The translations under genes were made by a program, and so were the position numbers. Shown piece after piece: positions 26,609 through 34,630 of a DNA stretch of 64,000 bases. The stretch's first letter is position 1. The number at the start of each line of letters is the position of its first letter. Under the pieces are notes generated by a model. The model saw only the letters and a list, made by a program, of their open reading frames with translations, was not told where the DNA came from and did no database searches. Origin of the DNA: an uncultured Cellulomonas sp. (GTDB lineage: Bacteria; Actinomycetota; Actinomycetes; Actinomycetales; Cellulomonadaceae); assembly GCF_947494015.1 (NCBI RefSeq), contig NZ_CANLTL010000007.1, positions 157,088 through 221,087 on the forward strand, in the 5' to 3' direction.

Positions 26609-26638
26609 TTGCCCGCGTCGCGGGCGCTCGCCTACGTT
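26609..26638 (+). promoter_or_regulatory. promoter upstream of the GT2 leader
   Basis: TTGCCC (26609-26614), an 18-base spacer, then TACGTT (26633-26638), closely matching the promoter at 24502. It starts transcription at the third homologous leader. Confidence 0.55.
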
Positions 26639-26643
26639 GTCCC

Positions 26644-26731
26644 GCGTCCTGACGGACACGCGGCCCTGCCCGGCAGGGACGTGACGCCACGCGCCGCGCG
26701 TCCCAGCAGGCCGTCGACCGACACGGAGAAC
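26644..26731 (+). promoter_or_regulatory. third leader RNA of the GEMM-I-like family
   Basis: Homologous to 24536: GTCC-TGAC-GGAC (26646-26657), hairpin CCCTGC-CCG-GCAGGG (26664-26678), GGGACGTGACGCCA, and CGACACGGAG with the RBS. The stem differs from the other two leaders by paired changes, so the helix is kept by selection or was until recently. The second arm is weaker than in the other two. Confidence 0.5.
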
Positions 26732-26734
26732 CAC

Positions 26735-26785
26735 GTGCACCCCAGCCGGACCCCGGTCCCCAGCGCCCCGCGGGCGCACCGGTGA
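26735..26785 (+). CDS. 16-codon leader ORF, probable remnant of a beta-helix gene start, coupled to the glycosyltransferase
   Basis: GTG with GGAG at 6 bases, in the same leader context as the beta-helix genes. It encodes MHPSRTPVPSAPRAHR and its TGA overlaps the GTG of the next gene (GTGA). The N-terminus resembles the signal-peptide starts MHRRRITPARRSR and MHRTPNLPLPAS of the beta-helix proteins. It looks like the 5' end of a lost paralog that now translationally couples the downstream gene, which has no good RBS of its own. Confidence 0.5.
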   Translation: MHPSRTPVPSAPRAHR

Positions 26786-27753
26786 GCGACCGGCGCACCG
26801 TCTCGGTCGTCATCCCGTCCTACCGGCGCCCCGACCGGCTGCCCCCGCTGATCGAGGCGTTCGGACGGACGTCGGCCGACCAGATCGTCGTCGTGCTCGA
26901 CGGCCCGCACCCCGGCGCCGTCGACGCGCTGCGAGCGCTCGGCGTCGACCGGCTCACGATCCTCGAGCTGCCGCAGAACGTCGGCGTGGCCCGGGCCCGC
27001 GTCGCCGGCGTCGAGGCGGCCACCGGCGACGTCGTCCTCGTCGCCGACGACGACGTCATGCCGGGGGCGGACGACGTCGTCGAGGCGCACCGCCGCTTCC
27101 ACGAGACGACACCCCGCGGCGTCCTGGTCGGCTACATGCCGGTGGCCGAGCCCGCCCGCCCCGGGCCGGACGACGCCCCGACCCGGCTGTACGCGCGGGA
27201 GTACGAGGGTGCCGCACGGCGCTGGGAGGCCGACCCCGGCTCCGTCCTCGGTGGCCTGTGGGGCGGTGCGGTGAGCATCGACACCGGCCTGTTCCGCGAG
27301 GCCGAGGCGCTGCTGCCGTCGATCCGGATGGACTACAGCGAGGACCTCGACCTCGGGCTGCGGCTCGAGCAGCTCGGCGCCACCGCCCGGTTCGACCGGT
27401 CCGTCGCCAGCACCCACCTGCACCGGCGCGGCTGGGACGCCTTCCTGCGCGAGTCCGCCGCCCGCGGACTGGCCGCGCACCAGCTCGAGCAGCGGTGGGG
27501 CCGCCTGCCGGTGCACGTCGCCGCACTCGTCCAGGGTGCCGGCGTGCAGGGGCGGGTCGCCGACGTCCTCGCGCGGGCCCCGCGCGCCGCGACCACCGTG
27601 CCGCTGACCGTCGCGTACCGGCTCACCGGCCGGCTCGGGGCGTCCGGCCCGCAGGAGGCGGTGTGCCGGCTCGCGCGTCGCCTGGTGGCCGGCCGCACGT
27701 ACCGGTCGGCCCGACGCGGCGCCGCCCCGATCGCGGCGCAGCCGGCGGCCTGA
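26782..27753 (+). CDS. GT2 family glycosyltransferase
   Basis: Adds a sugar from a nucleotide donor in the cytoplasm. It is GT-A fold: VSVVIPSYRRPDRLPPLIEA at the N-terminus, the metal-binding VLVADDDVMPG near residue 90, and a catalytic ED pair in YSEDLDLGLRLEQLG near 190. The length is 323 residues, and the C-terminal 60 residues are basic and Arg/Ala-rich. The GTG start overlaps the leader ORF stop by 4 bases. It inherits the leader and promoter of the beta-helix family, so it may respond to the same signal. Confidence 0.85.
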   Translation: MSDRRTVSVVIPSYRRPDRLPPLIEAFGRTSADQIVVVLDGPHPGAVDALRALGVDRLTILELPQNVGVARARVAGVEAATGDVVLVADDDVMPGADDVVEAHRRFHETTPRGVLVGYMPVAEPARPGPDDAPTRLYAREYEGAARRWEADPGSVLGGLWGGAVSIDTGLFREAEALLPSIRMDYSEDLDLGLRLEQLGATARFDRSVASTHLHRRGWDAFLRESAARGLAAHQLEQRWGRLPVHVAALVQGAGVQGRVADVLARAPRAATTVPLTVAYRLTGRLGASGPQEAVCRLARRLVAGRTYRSARRGAAPIAAQPAA

Positions 27754-27958
27754 CGCCGCCGTCCCCGGCTCGCGGCGACCCCGTCCGGGGCGCCACCACC
27801 CGGGCGGACCACCCCGACGGGCCTCCGGTCCGGGCCGCACTCACCTACGCTGGGCCGCGGCGACGGCGCCGGTGTGCCCGTCGTAGCGTCCGTCGCCGCC
27901 GGGGCACCGGTCCGCGTCGTCGGCCCGTCCGCTGCCACCAGCCACCGCGAGGAGCCCC

Positions 27959-30016
27959 ATGCAGGACCGACCCCCCGCCGACGTCCCGGCCACGGCAGGA
28001 AGACCGCGACGACTGGACCGGCTCACCACGTTCGACTGCTTCGACACGGTGATCACGCGTGCCGTCGGCGACCCCGAGGGCATCGCCTACATCACCGGCC
28101 GGCGGCTGCAGCGCGACGGCGTGACCGACGTCAGCGGCGAGCGGTTCGCGGCGGCCCGCGCCGAGGCCGAGCGACTGGTGCAGCGCAGCCACGGGGACGA
28201 CGGCACGATCGACGACATCGCGGTGCAGCTCACCGAGCTGCTCAACGTGCCGGCGACCCTGGCGCCCGTCCTGCGGGACGCCGAGCTGGCCACCGAGCGC
28301 GAGCTCAGCCGCCCGGTCCCGGGCGCGCACGCCCGGATCGCCGAGGCGCGCGCGTCCGGCAGCACGGTCGGGTTCCTCTCGGACACCCCGCTGCCGCACT
28401 CCGTCGTGGACGGGCTGCTGCGCCAGCACGACCTCATCACCGACACCGACCTGCTGTGGGTCTCCAACGAGCTCGGCGCCGGCAAGGGCCGCGGCTCGGC
28501 CTATCCCGCCGTCGTCCAGCGCCTCGGCGGCCCGCCCGCCTCGTGGACGCACCAGGGCGACGACGCGCGCTCCGACGTGCGCAACGCCCGGCTGGTCGGG
28601 ATCACCGGCGTGCACCGCCCGGCCGGCCGGCTGAACCGGTACGAGAAGGTGCTCGAGCGGTACGGCGCCTCGAGCGGAGGGCTCGCGTCGGTGCTGGCGG
28701 GTGCGTCCCGCCGCACGCGGCTGGGCCTGGCCGCCGAGCGCCCCGACGTCCCGGCCGGGCACGCCACCGTCGCGGCCGGGGTGGCCGGGCCGCTGCTGGC
28801 CGGCTACGTGCTGTGGTGCCTGCAGCAGGCGCAGGCGGCCGGCTGCCGGCGGCTGTACTTCGTCGCCCGCGGCGGCGAGGTGCTGCTCGAGATGGCGCAG
28901 CGGCTCGTGGAGCACCTCGACCTCGACCTGGAGCTGCGCTACCTGTACGGCAGCCGCAAGGCGTGGATGCTGCCGGGCACCGCGGCCGAGCGGCGCGACT
29001 TCCTGCTCGCGGTGGCCGGCCGCGAGGACCGCGTCACCGTGCACAGCACCCTGAAGTGGTTCTCCGTCCAGCCCGACCAGATCGAGGCGCCGCTCGCCGC
29101 GGCCGGCTTCCCACGGTCGGCGTGGGACCAGCCGCTGGGTCGCGACGGGCTGGTCCGGCTGGCCGGCGTGGTCGAGGACCCGGCGGCCGACGCCGTCCTG
29201 ACCGCGCACGCCGCCCCGCGCCGGGACGCGGCCCGGACCTACCTGGGCGGCGTCGGCCTGCTCGACGACGTGCCGTTCGGCATCGTCGACATGACCGGCC
29301 GCGGCACCACCGGCCGATTCCTCACCGACACGCTGCGCAGCTTCGGCGGGACGGCACCCACGGCCGAGCTGTACTTCGGCCTCGAACGCGAGACGCATGA
29401 CGTCGGCGACCGGACGCTGCGCGCGTACATGTTCGACGACCGCCGCGGGATCGGGGTGACCCGGCGCGACGTCGACCTGTGGGTGCCGCTCGAGGCGTTC
29501 ACCCAGGCGCGCCACGGGCACGTGCAGCGCTACGAGGAGGTCGACGGCGAGGTGCGCCCGGTGCTCGCCGAGGAGGTGAACGCCGAGCTGCTCGCGTGGG
29601 GCCTGGACGGCTTCCGCGGGGGGCTGGACACGTTCTGCCGCGAGCTCGGACCGGTGCTGCGGCACGTCGACGCGTGGGGCGACGTCCGGCGGTCCACGTG
29701 GGAGGCGCTGCGCACGTTCTGGCTCAGCCCGACCCCGCAGGAGCTCGCCGACTGGCAGGACTTCCCGCTCGAGGACGACGACACCACCTACCCGATGGGC
29801 CGCGGGTACACCGGCAAGCAGGTCCTGAGCACGGCACTGTCCGGCAAGCCCCGCTTCCGGGCCCGCGGCACCTGGCCGGCGGCCGTGCGGCAGAACGCAC
29901 CGGCCGGGATCAAGGCCGCCCAGGCGGGTGCCGGCCTGGCCGCGACCGGTCTGCACAAGGTCCGCCGCGCCGGGCACTTCCTGGGTCACCGCCGGCAGGT
30001 CCGACCCGGCTCCTGA
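27959..30016 (+). CDS. COG5610-type HAD protein of the polysaccharide locus (paralog 1)
   Basis: A 685-residue cytoplasmic protein. The N-terminal HAD domain has motif I TFDCFDTVITR (about 24-34; the two Asp are the nucleophile and acid/base positions), LSDTPLP as motif II, Lys in GAGKGRGSAY as motif III and GDDARSD as motif IV. A second region (about 275-560) contains LYFVARGGEVLLEMAQRL and FGIVDMTGRGTTGRFL. In the paralog at 30277 the matching segment is FVARDGEVML, so this copy has Gly in place of an Asp. Such proteins occur in capsule and EPS clusters, but their substrates are not established. The ATG has GAGGAG about 5 bases upstream, and CCTACGCT at 27842-27849 is a candidate -10. Confidence 0.75.
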   Translation: MQDRPPADVPATAGRPRRLDRLTTFDCFDTVITRAVGDPEGIAYITGRRLQRDGVTDVSGERFAAARAEAERLVQRSHGDDGTIDDIAVQLTELLNVPATLAPVLRDAELATERELSRPVPGAHARIAEARASGSTVGFLSDTPLPHSVVDGLLRQHDLITDTDLLWVSNELGAGKGRGSAYPAVVQRLGGPPASWTHQGDDARSDVRNARLVGITGVHRPAGRLNRYEKVLERYGASSGGLASVLAGASRRTRLGLAAERPDVPAGHATVAAGVAGPLLAGYVLWCLQQAQAAGCRRLYFVARGGEVLLEMAQRLVEHLDLDLELRYLYGSRKAWMLPGTAAERRDFLLAVAGREDRVTVHSTLKWFSVQPDQIEAPLAAAGFPRSAWDQPLGRDGLVRLAGVVEDPAADAVLTAHAAPRRDAARTYLGGVGLLDDVPFGIVDMTGRGTTGRFLTDTLRSFGGTAPTAELYFGLERETHDVGDRTLRAYMFDDRRGIGVTRRDVDLWVPLEAFTQARHGHVQRYEEVDGEVRPVLAEEVNAELLAWGLDGFRGGLDTFCRELGPVLRHVDAWGDVRRSTWEALRTFWLSPTPQELADWQDFPLEDDDTTYPMGRGYTGKQVLSTALSGKPRFRARGTWPAAVRQNAPAGIKAAQAGAGLAATGLHKVRRAGHFLGHRRQVRPGS

Positions 30017-30054
30017 CCCGTCCGACGTCGACCATTCGGCACGCCGCAAGCCCC

Positions 30055-30219
30055 CACGACGTCGCACCCGCCCGCGGTTGCTCGGCCAGTGCGACGTCGC
30101 GGACCGTTCGAGGCGCCCGAAGCGTCCACGACGTCGCACTCGCGCGTGGTTGCTCGGCCAGTGCGACGTCGTGGACCGTTCGAGGACCTTGAGAGGTCCG
30201 CAACGTCGCACTCGCACGG
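30055..30219. repeat. 72-bp-period palindromic repeat array between convergent HAD genes
   Basis: Two near-identical units (about 30055-30113 and 30127-30185) and a partial third (about 30200-30219). In unit 2, ACGACGTCGCACT pairs perfectly with AGTGCGACGTCGT around an 18-20 base loop containing GGTTGCTCGGCC, and GGACCGTTCGAGG closes each unit. It could act as a two-way terminator or be a mobile palindromic element. It fills the gap between the two convergent HAD genes. Confidence 0.75.
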
Positions 30220-30276
30220 TCGGGAGGCGCGGGTGGGGGGTGCGCGGTGGCGGCGCGGGGTGGCGGCGCGGGACGG

Positions 30277-32334
30277 TCAGGGGTGCGCGGCCGGACCGTT
30301 GTCGTCCGTGGCCCGCAGGGCGGCGCGGCCGGCCGCGAAGGACCGCGCCCGGGCCACCTTGCCGACCGCACCGCGCGCGGACCTGGCCCCCCGGTGCAGC
30401 ACCTGCACGGGCGCGGGCGTGCTCGCCCACACGCCCGCGGGCCAGGTGCCCTTGGCGCGCAGCCGGGGACGACGCTGCAGCACCGAGCGCACGATGTCCT
30501 CCACCGGCAGGTGGCCGGCGATCGGGTAGCGGCTGACGTCGTTCTCGAACGGGTAGCTCCCCCAGGCGGCGACCTCGGCCGCGGTGGGGTGCTGCCAGAA
30601 CCGGCGCAGCGCCCGCCAGGTCGGCGTCCGGACGTCGACGAAGGGGTCCAGCAGTCCCAGCGCGGGCACGAGCTCGTCGCAGAACACCTCGATGCCCCGC
30701 CGCACGTCGGCGATCCACCCGGTCGCGGCGTCGGCCGGAGCGCCGAGCACCGCCTCGGCGTGCCCGTCGACCGTCCGGTAGCCCTCGACCCGGCCGTGCG
30801 TGGCCGCGGTGAACAGCTCCAGGGGGATGTAGATGTCGTGGCCGTACCGGGAGAACCCGGTGCCCCGCCAGTCGTCGTACATGTAGCCGTGCACGTCCCG
30901 GCCGGGGGCGTCGTGCCGTGGGTAGGTCACGCCGAAGTAGCACTCGACGGCCGGCGCGGACCCGCCGCAGCGCTCGAGGACCGCGGTGAGCAGCCGGCCG
31001 ACGGTGCCCTGCCAGCCGATGTCCACCAGGGCGTAGAGCTCGCCGTCGAGCAGCCCGGCGCCGCGCAGGTAGTCCTGGGTCGCGGCGGTGCGCTCCTGCG
31101 CCTGCGCGGCGACCACCGGTCCCAGGCCCGGGCCGACCACCAGCGCGATCAGCCGGTCCAGCGCCGCGGGATCCAGGTGCTCGTCCCACGTCCCCGCGGG
31201 GAAGCCCGCCCCGGCCAGGACGTCGGCCTGCGTCTCGGGGTCGACGTCGACCCAGCCGAGGCAGTTGCGGACCGTCACCCGGTCCTCGCGGCCGAGGACC
31301 GCGGCGAGGCGGCCGGCGTCGAGCTCGGCCATCGACGGCAGCAGCCACGCCCGGCGCGAGCCCTCGAGGTAGCGCAGGTCCAGGTCCAGGCCGAGGCCCT
31401 CGACGAGCCGGCGGGCGATCGCGAGCATCACCTCGCCGTCCCGCGCCACGAAGTACACCCGCCGGCACCCGGACCGCACGGCCCGCTGCAGCGACCACAG
31501 CACGTACCCGACGAGCAGCGGCGCGGCGACCCCGGCCACCACGGACGCCCGCGCCCGGGCCATCCCGGGCTGCTCGACCTCGAGCACCAGCCGGGTGCGA
31601 CGCGACGCACCGGCCAGCAGCGAGGAGAACCCGCCGGTCGCCGGCGCGGCGTCCTCGAGGATCTGCTCGTAGCGGTTGAGCTGCCCGCGGCCCTCCCAGG
31701 TCGCCGTCAGGCCGGACAGCCGCGCCATCCGCACGTCGCTGCGCTGGTTGTCACCGACGTGCCGCCACGGTCCGGGTACGCCACCGAGCCGGCGCGCGAC
31801 CTCGAAGTAGGCGGACCCCTTGTCCTTGCCGGCTCGCAGCTCGTTGGACACCCACAGCGGGTCGCCGTCCGCCAGGACGCCGTTGCGGCGCAGCAGGTCG
31901 GCGACCACCGCGTGCGGCAGCGGTGTGTCGGACAGGAAGCCGACCCGCTCGCCCCCGGCCCGGGCGGCGTCGACCTGCGCCTTGGCCGCGGGGACCGGGC
32001 GGGTCAGCTCGACCTCGACCTCGAGCTCGGTCCGTTCGAGCACCGCCGCCACCCCCGGGTCGAGCCCCAGCAGGTCGGCCCACTGGACCGCGATCTGGGT
32101 CAGGGTGTTCGCCTCGCCGTACCGCTCGTGGACCAGCTCCTCGGCGCGGATCCGGGCCGAGACGACGATCTCCGCGGGGGCGGTCAGCACCCCGGCGGAC
32201 GCCAGCCGGGCGGCCGTCACGTAGCCGACCGACCGCGGCCCGCCCACCGCGCGGGTCACCACCGTGTCGAAGCAGTCGAACGTCACCAGCGGCGCGGCGC
32301 CGGCCGGCTGTCCCTGCGGTTCCCCTGACGACAC
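30277..32334 (-). CDS. COG5610-type HAD protein of the polysaccharide locus (paralog 2)
   Basis: 685 residues, the same length and domain plan as the gene at 27959, in convergent orientation. HAD motifs: VTFDCFDTVVTR near residue 17, LSDTPLP, LRAGKDKGSAY, and GDNQRSD. The second region has RRVYFVARDGEVMLAIARRL and ALVDIGWQGTVGRLL, and keeps the Asp that paralog 1 lacks. The C-terminus is Arg/Ala-rich. It probably modifies or transfers a phosphorylated EPS precursor; this is inferred from context only. Divergence suggests an old duplication rather than a recent copy. Confidence 0.75.
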   Translation of the reverse strand: MSSGEPQGQPAGAAPLVTFDCFDTVVTRAVGGPRSVGYVTAARLASAGVLTAPAEIVVSARIRAEELVHERYGEANTLTQIAVQWADLLGLDPGVAAVLERTELEVEVELTRPVPAAKAQVDAARAGGERVGFLSDTPLPHAVVADLLRRNGVLADGDPLWVSNELRAGKDKGSAYFEVARRLGGVPGPWRHVGDNQRSDVRMARLSGLTATWEGRGQLNRYEQILEDAAPATGGFSSLLAGASRRTRLVLEVEQPGMARARASVVAGVAAPLLVGYVLWSLQRAVRSGCRRVYFVARDGEVMLAIARRLVEGLGLDLDLRYLEGSRRAWLLPSMAELDAGRLAAVLGREDRVTVRNCLGWVDVDPETQADVLAGAGFPAGTWDEHLDPAALDRLIALVVGPGLGPVVAAQAQERTAATQDYLRGAGLLDGELYALVDIGWQGTVGRLLTAVLERCGGSAPAVECYFGVTYPRHDAPGRDVHGYMYDDWRGTGFSRYGHDIYIPLELFTAATHGRVEGYRTVDGHAEAVLGAPADAATGWIADVRRGIEVFCDELVPALGLLDPFVDVRTPTWRALRRFWQHPTAAEVAAWGSYPFENDVSRYPIAGHLPVEDIVRSVLQRRPRLRAKGTWPAGVWASTPAPVQVLHRGARSARGAVGKVARARSFAAGRAALRATDDNGPAAHP

Positions 32335-32400
32335 CCGACACTCCGCTCTGCTCGGCCCGTGCTGCCGCGGCAGCGTAGCGGTCGGACGTCGTCGGGCGCG

Positions 32401-33474
32401 TCAGGTCAAGCGGCGCAGGACCGCCTTCACCCTCGGCACCAGCCGCTGGGCGGTCGCCTCGGGCGACGCCTGACGCCGGTACCAGTCCTGGACGCCCTCG
32501 TGCAGCGCGAGCGCCTCCTCGGGCCGTGCGGTCATCCGGCGCATGGCCGGGCCGAGCTCGGTCCAGTGCCGCAGCCGCAGGGCCGGTGCACCGGCGTACA
32601 GGCCACCCGACGGCAGCGAGGTCACGACCGGGACGGCGCCGACGCGAGCCGCCTCGAAGAACCGGAACGACTCCCGGCTGGTGCCGCGCGGGTCGATGCT
32701 GAACCGGGTCTGGGCCATCCGGTCGCTGTACTCGTCTCGCTTGTCGGTCACCTGGTTGCTCGGCATGATGTCGAGCAGCACGTTGAGGTCCGGCCGCTCG
32801 TCGCGCAGGCTCTCCATCGCGGCGACCATCGCATTGCGGTGCAGCGTCTTGACCGCGAGCCCACCGGCACGCAGCCGCTGGCGCAGCGCGCCGCCGCGGT
32901 CGGTGGTGAAGATCGTGCTGCCGGCGAAGAACGCGTCGATCTCGCGCTCCTCCCACGGCACGAACGGACGCTCACGCTGGTGGGAGTAGCCGAGCGGCAT
33001 CGCGAAGATGTCCTCGACCCGCGTCCGGGGGCGGTGCCCCTGGCGGGCCCAGATCGCGCGCTCGGCGGTCACCCGCACCTCGTCGGCGAGCTCGGCCCAG
33101 CCCAGCGGGCGGGGCAGCATGCGGGTGGAGTCCAGGAAGCGCCGTCCCCGGTTCACCGCCATGACCAGGCCGACGTCGTCCGCCCAGTAGGGGACGCGGG
33201 CGAAGTTGTCGCCCCACAGCATCGCGATGACGTGGGGACCGGTCTCGTCCAGGTGCGCGGGGTTCGGGGTCACCACGACCTTCAGGCGGTCCAGGCGCCG
33301 CGCGAGGTCGGGGTCCTGCCGCTCGATCTCGGACTCGACGGTGCTGAAGACCTCGGCGAGGAACGCGGCGTTGTCGACGGGAGCGGTGGGACCGTCCGGG
33401 TGCTCGAGGTCCCAGGGGGCGGGCGTCGGCGTCTTGGTCGAGTCGAGCCAGCTCAGGTAGGTCGCACGGGGCAT
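32401..33474 (-). CDS. exostosin-like glycosyltransferase
   Basis: A 357-residue soluble protein whose C-terminal half resembles the exostosin/GT47-type domain: TRFSIDPRGTSRESFRFFEAARVGAVPVV (key residues Arg, Glu, Phe-Phe-Glu, Gly) near 255-285. A membrane anchor is absent. It presumably adds a sugar to the EPS repeat unit. It lies 67 bases beyond the 5' end of the HAD gene on the same strand, so it is the first of the pair, and is divergent from the TupA-like gene. Confidence 0.7.
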   Translation of the reverse strand: MPRATYLSWLDSTKTPTPAPWDLEHPDGPTAPVDNAAFLAEVFSTVESEIERQDPDLARRLDRLKVVVTPNPAHLDETGPHVIAMLWGDNFARVPYWADDVGLVMAVNRGRRFLDSTRMLPRPLGWAELADEVRVTAERAIWARQGHRPRTRVEDIFAMPLGYSHQRERPFVPWEEREIDAFFAGSTIFTTDRGGALRQRLRAGGLAVKTLHRNAMVAAMESLRDERPDLNVLLDIMPSNQVTDKRDEYSDRMAQTRFSIDPRGTSRESFRFFEAARVGAVPVVTSLPSGGLYAGAPALRLRHWTELGPAMRRMTARPEEALALHEGVQDWYRRQASPEATAQRLVPRVKAVLRRLT

Positions 33475-33573
33475 CCGGGCACGCTACCAGCCGGTCGGCC
33501 GACCCCCTCCGCGGGCCGTGCTGGGGTCACCCGGTCGGGTCGAGCGGCCCGGTCCGGCCGCCGGCCGCGGTGC

Positions 33574-33579
33574 TAATCT
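33574..33579 (+). promoter_or_regulatory. candidate -10 element for the TupA-like gene
   Basis: TAATCT, isolated in very GC-rich DNA, about 100 bases before the ATG at 33680. No recognisable -35. Confidence 0.4.
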
Positions 33580-33679
33580 GCACCGGCCGCGGAGCACCGG
33601 CGCCCCCGGCGTCGCGCCGATCGAGCCCCCGGCCGCCCGCAGGCGGCCGCCGGACCCAGCGACCACGAGCGGACCCCTC

Positions 33680-34564
33680 ATGGCACTCCCCAGACCGCTG
33701 ACCCAGCGTCAGGTTCGTGGGCTGATGATGCACCTGCCCCTTCCCGTGGCCCGGTACCTGCTGCTGCTGCAGGAGTACAAGCGGCTGCCGCACCTGGCGA
33801 ACCCGGTGACGTTCAACGAGAAGATCAACTACCGCATCGTGCACGACCGCCGCCCCATGCTCGCGATGGCGTCGTCCAAGGTGGCGTCCAAGGAGTACGT
33901 GGCCGGGCTGGGGACCGGCGTGCACGTGCCCACCACCTACTGGAACGGCGTCGACCTGCGCGAGATCGACGGGATGACCGTGCCCACGTCGTGGGTGCTC
34001 AAGGCGAGCCACCGCAGCCGTCGCCTCGTGCACGGCGAGGCGGGGACCATCGACGTCGGCGCTCTCGACGTGGACGTCGACGAGTGGCTGGTCGACCGCG
34101 AGTACCTCGACGACCGCCTGTGGGGCTACCGGGAGGCACGCAAGGAGCTGCTGCTCGAGGAGCGGGTCGGCAGCCCGGAGGAGTTCCCCGACGACCTGAA
34201 GTTCTTCGTCTTCGACGGGCGCGTGGAGATGATCCAGGTCGACCACGGTCGGCGCGGCGCCCACACCCGCAACCTGTACTCGGCCGACTGGACGCCGCTG
34301 CGGTGGAACTACACCCGGCCGACCGGGCCGGTGCAGCCCGCGCCGGCGAACCTGGACCGGCTGCTGGACGCCGCGGGGCGGATCGGCGCGGGCTGGGACT
34401 TCGTCCGGGTCGACCTGTACAACCTCACCGACCAGATCGTGTTCGGGGAGATGACGGCCTACCCGGGTGCGGGCGTCTCGCCATGGCCGTACGAGCTGGA
34501 CCGGTTCATCGGCGGCAAGTGGACGCTGCCCGGCCGGTCGGTCCTCGCGGGGCCCGCGGCCTGA
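33680..34564 (+). CDS. TupA-like ATP-grasp protein
   Basis: Belongs by pattern to the TupA-like ATP-grasp family found in teichuronopeptide and capsule clusters, where members are thought to form amide bonds on a polysaccharide. The N-terminus has VTFNEKINYRIVHDRRPML, then SWVLKASHRSRRL (substrate/ATP region), LEERVG with DDLKFFVFDGRVEMIQVD, and the metal-binding C-terminus FVRVDLYNLTDQIVFGEMT followed by YPGAG. The length of 294 residues is normal. The ATG at 33680 is chosen because the family homology begins just after it. The preceding 200 bases separate it from the divergent glycosyltransferase. Confidence 0.8.
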   Translation: MALPRPLTQRQVRGLMMHLPLPVARYLLLLQEYKRLPHLANPVTFNEKINYRIVHDRRPMLAMASSKVASKEYVAGLGTGVHVPTTYWNGVDLREIDGMTVPTSWVLKASHRSRRLVHGEAGTIDVGALDVDVDEWLVDREYLDDRLWGYREARKELLLEERVGSPEEFPDDLKFFVFDGRVEMIQVDHGRRGAHTRNLYSADWTPLRWNYTRPTGPVQPAPANLDRLLDAAGRIGAGWDFVRVDLYNLTDQIVFGEMTAYPGAGVSPWPYELDRFIGGKWTLPGRSVLAGPAA

Positions 34565-34570
34565 CACGCA

Positions 34571-34597
34571 CGGGGCACGGCGTCACGCCGTGCCCCG
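34571..34597. terminator. bidirectional terminator
   Basis: Perfect 12-bp stem CGGGGCACGGCG / CGCCGTGCCCCG with a TCA loop, between the convergent TupA-like and third beta-helix genes. Confidence 0.7.
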
Positions 34598-34630
34598 CGG
34601 TGCTCGCGTCCCGTGTCCGGCCGCCGGCGG

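Noticed and set aside
30055..30219. Possible CRISPR array
   Set aside because: Only two and a third units, each internally palindromic, no distinct spacers and no cas genes.
27845..31498. 1217-codon open frame on the minus strand
   Set aside because: Crosses the divergent content of two well-supported HAD genes and translates to Arg/Pro/Gly-rich sequence without motifs.
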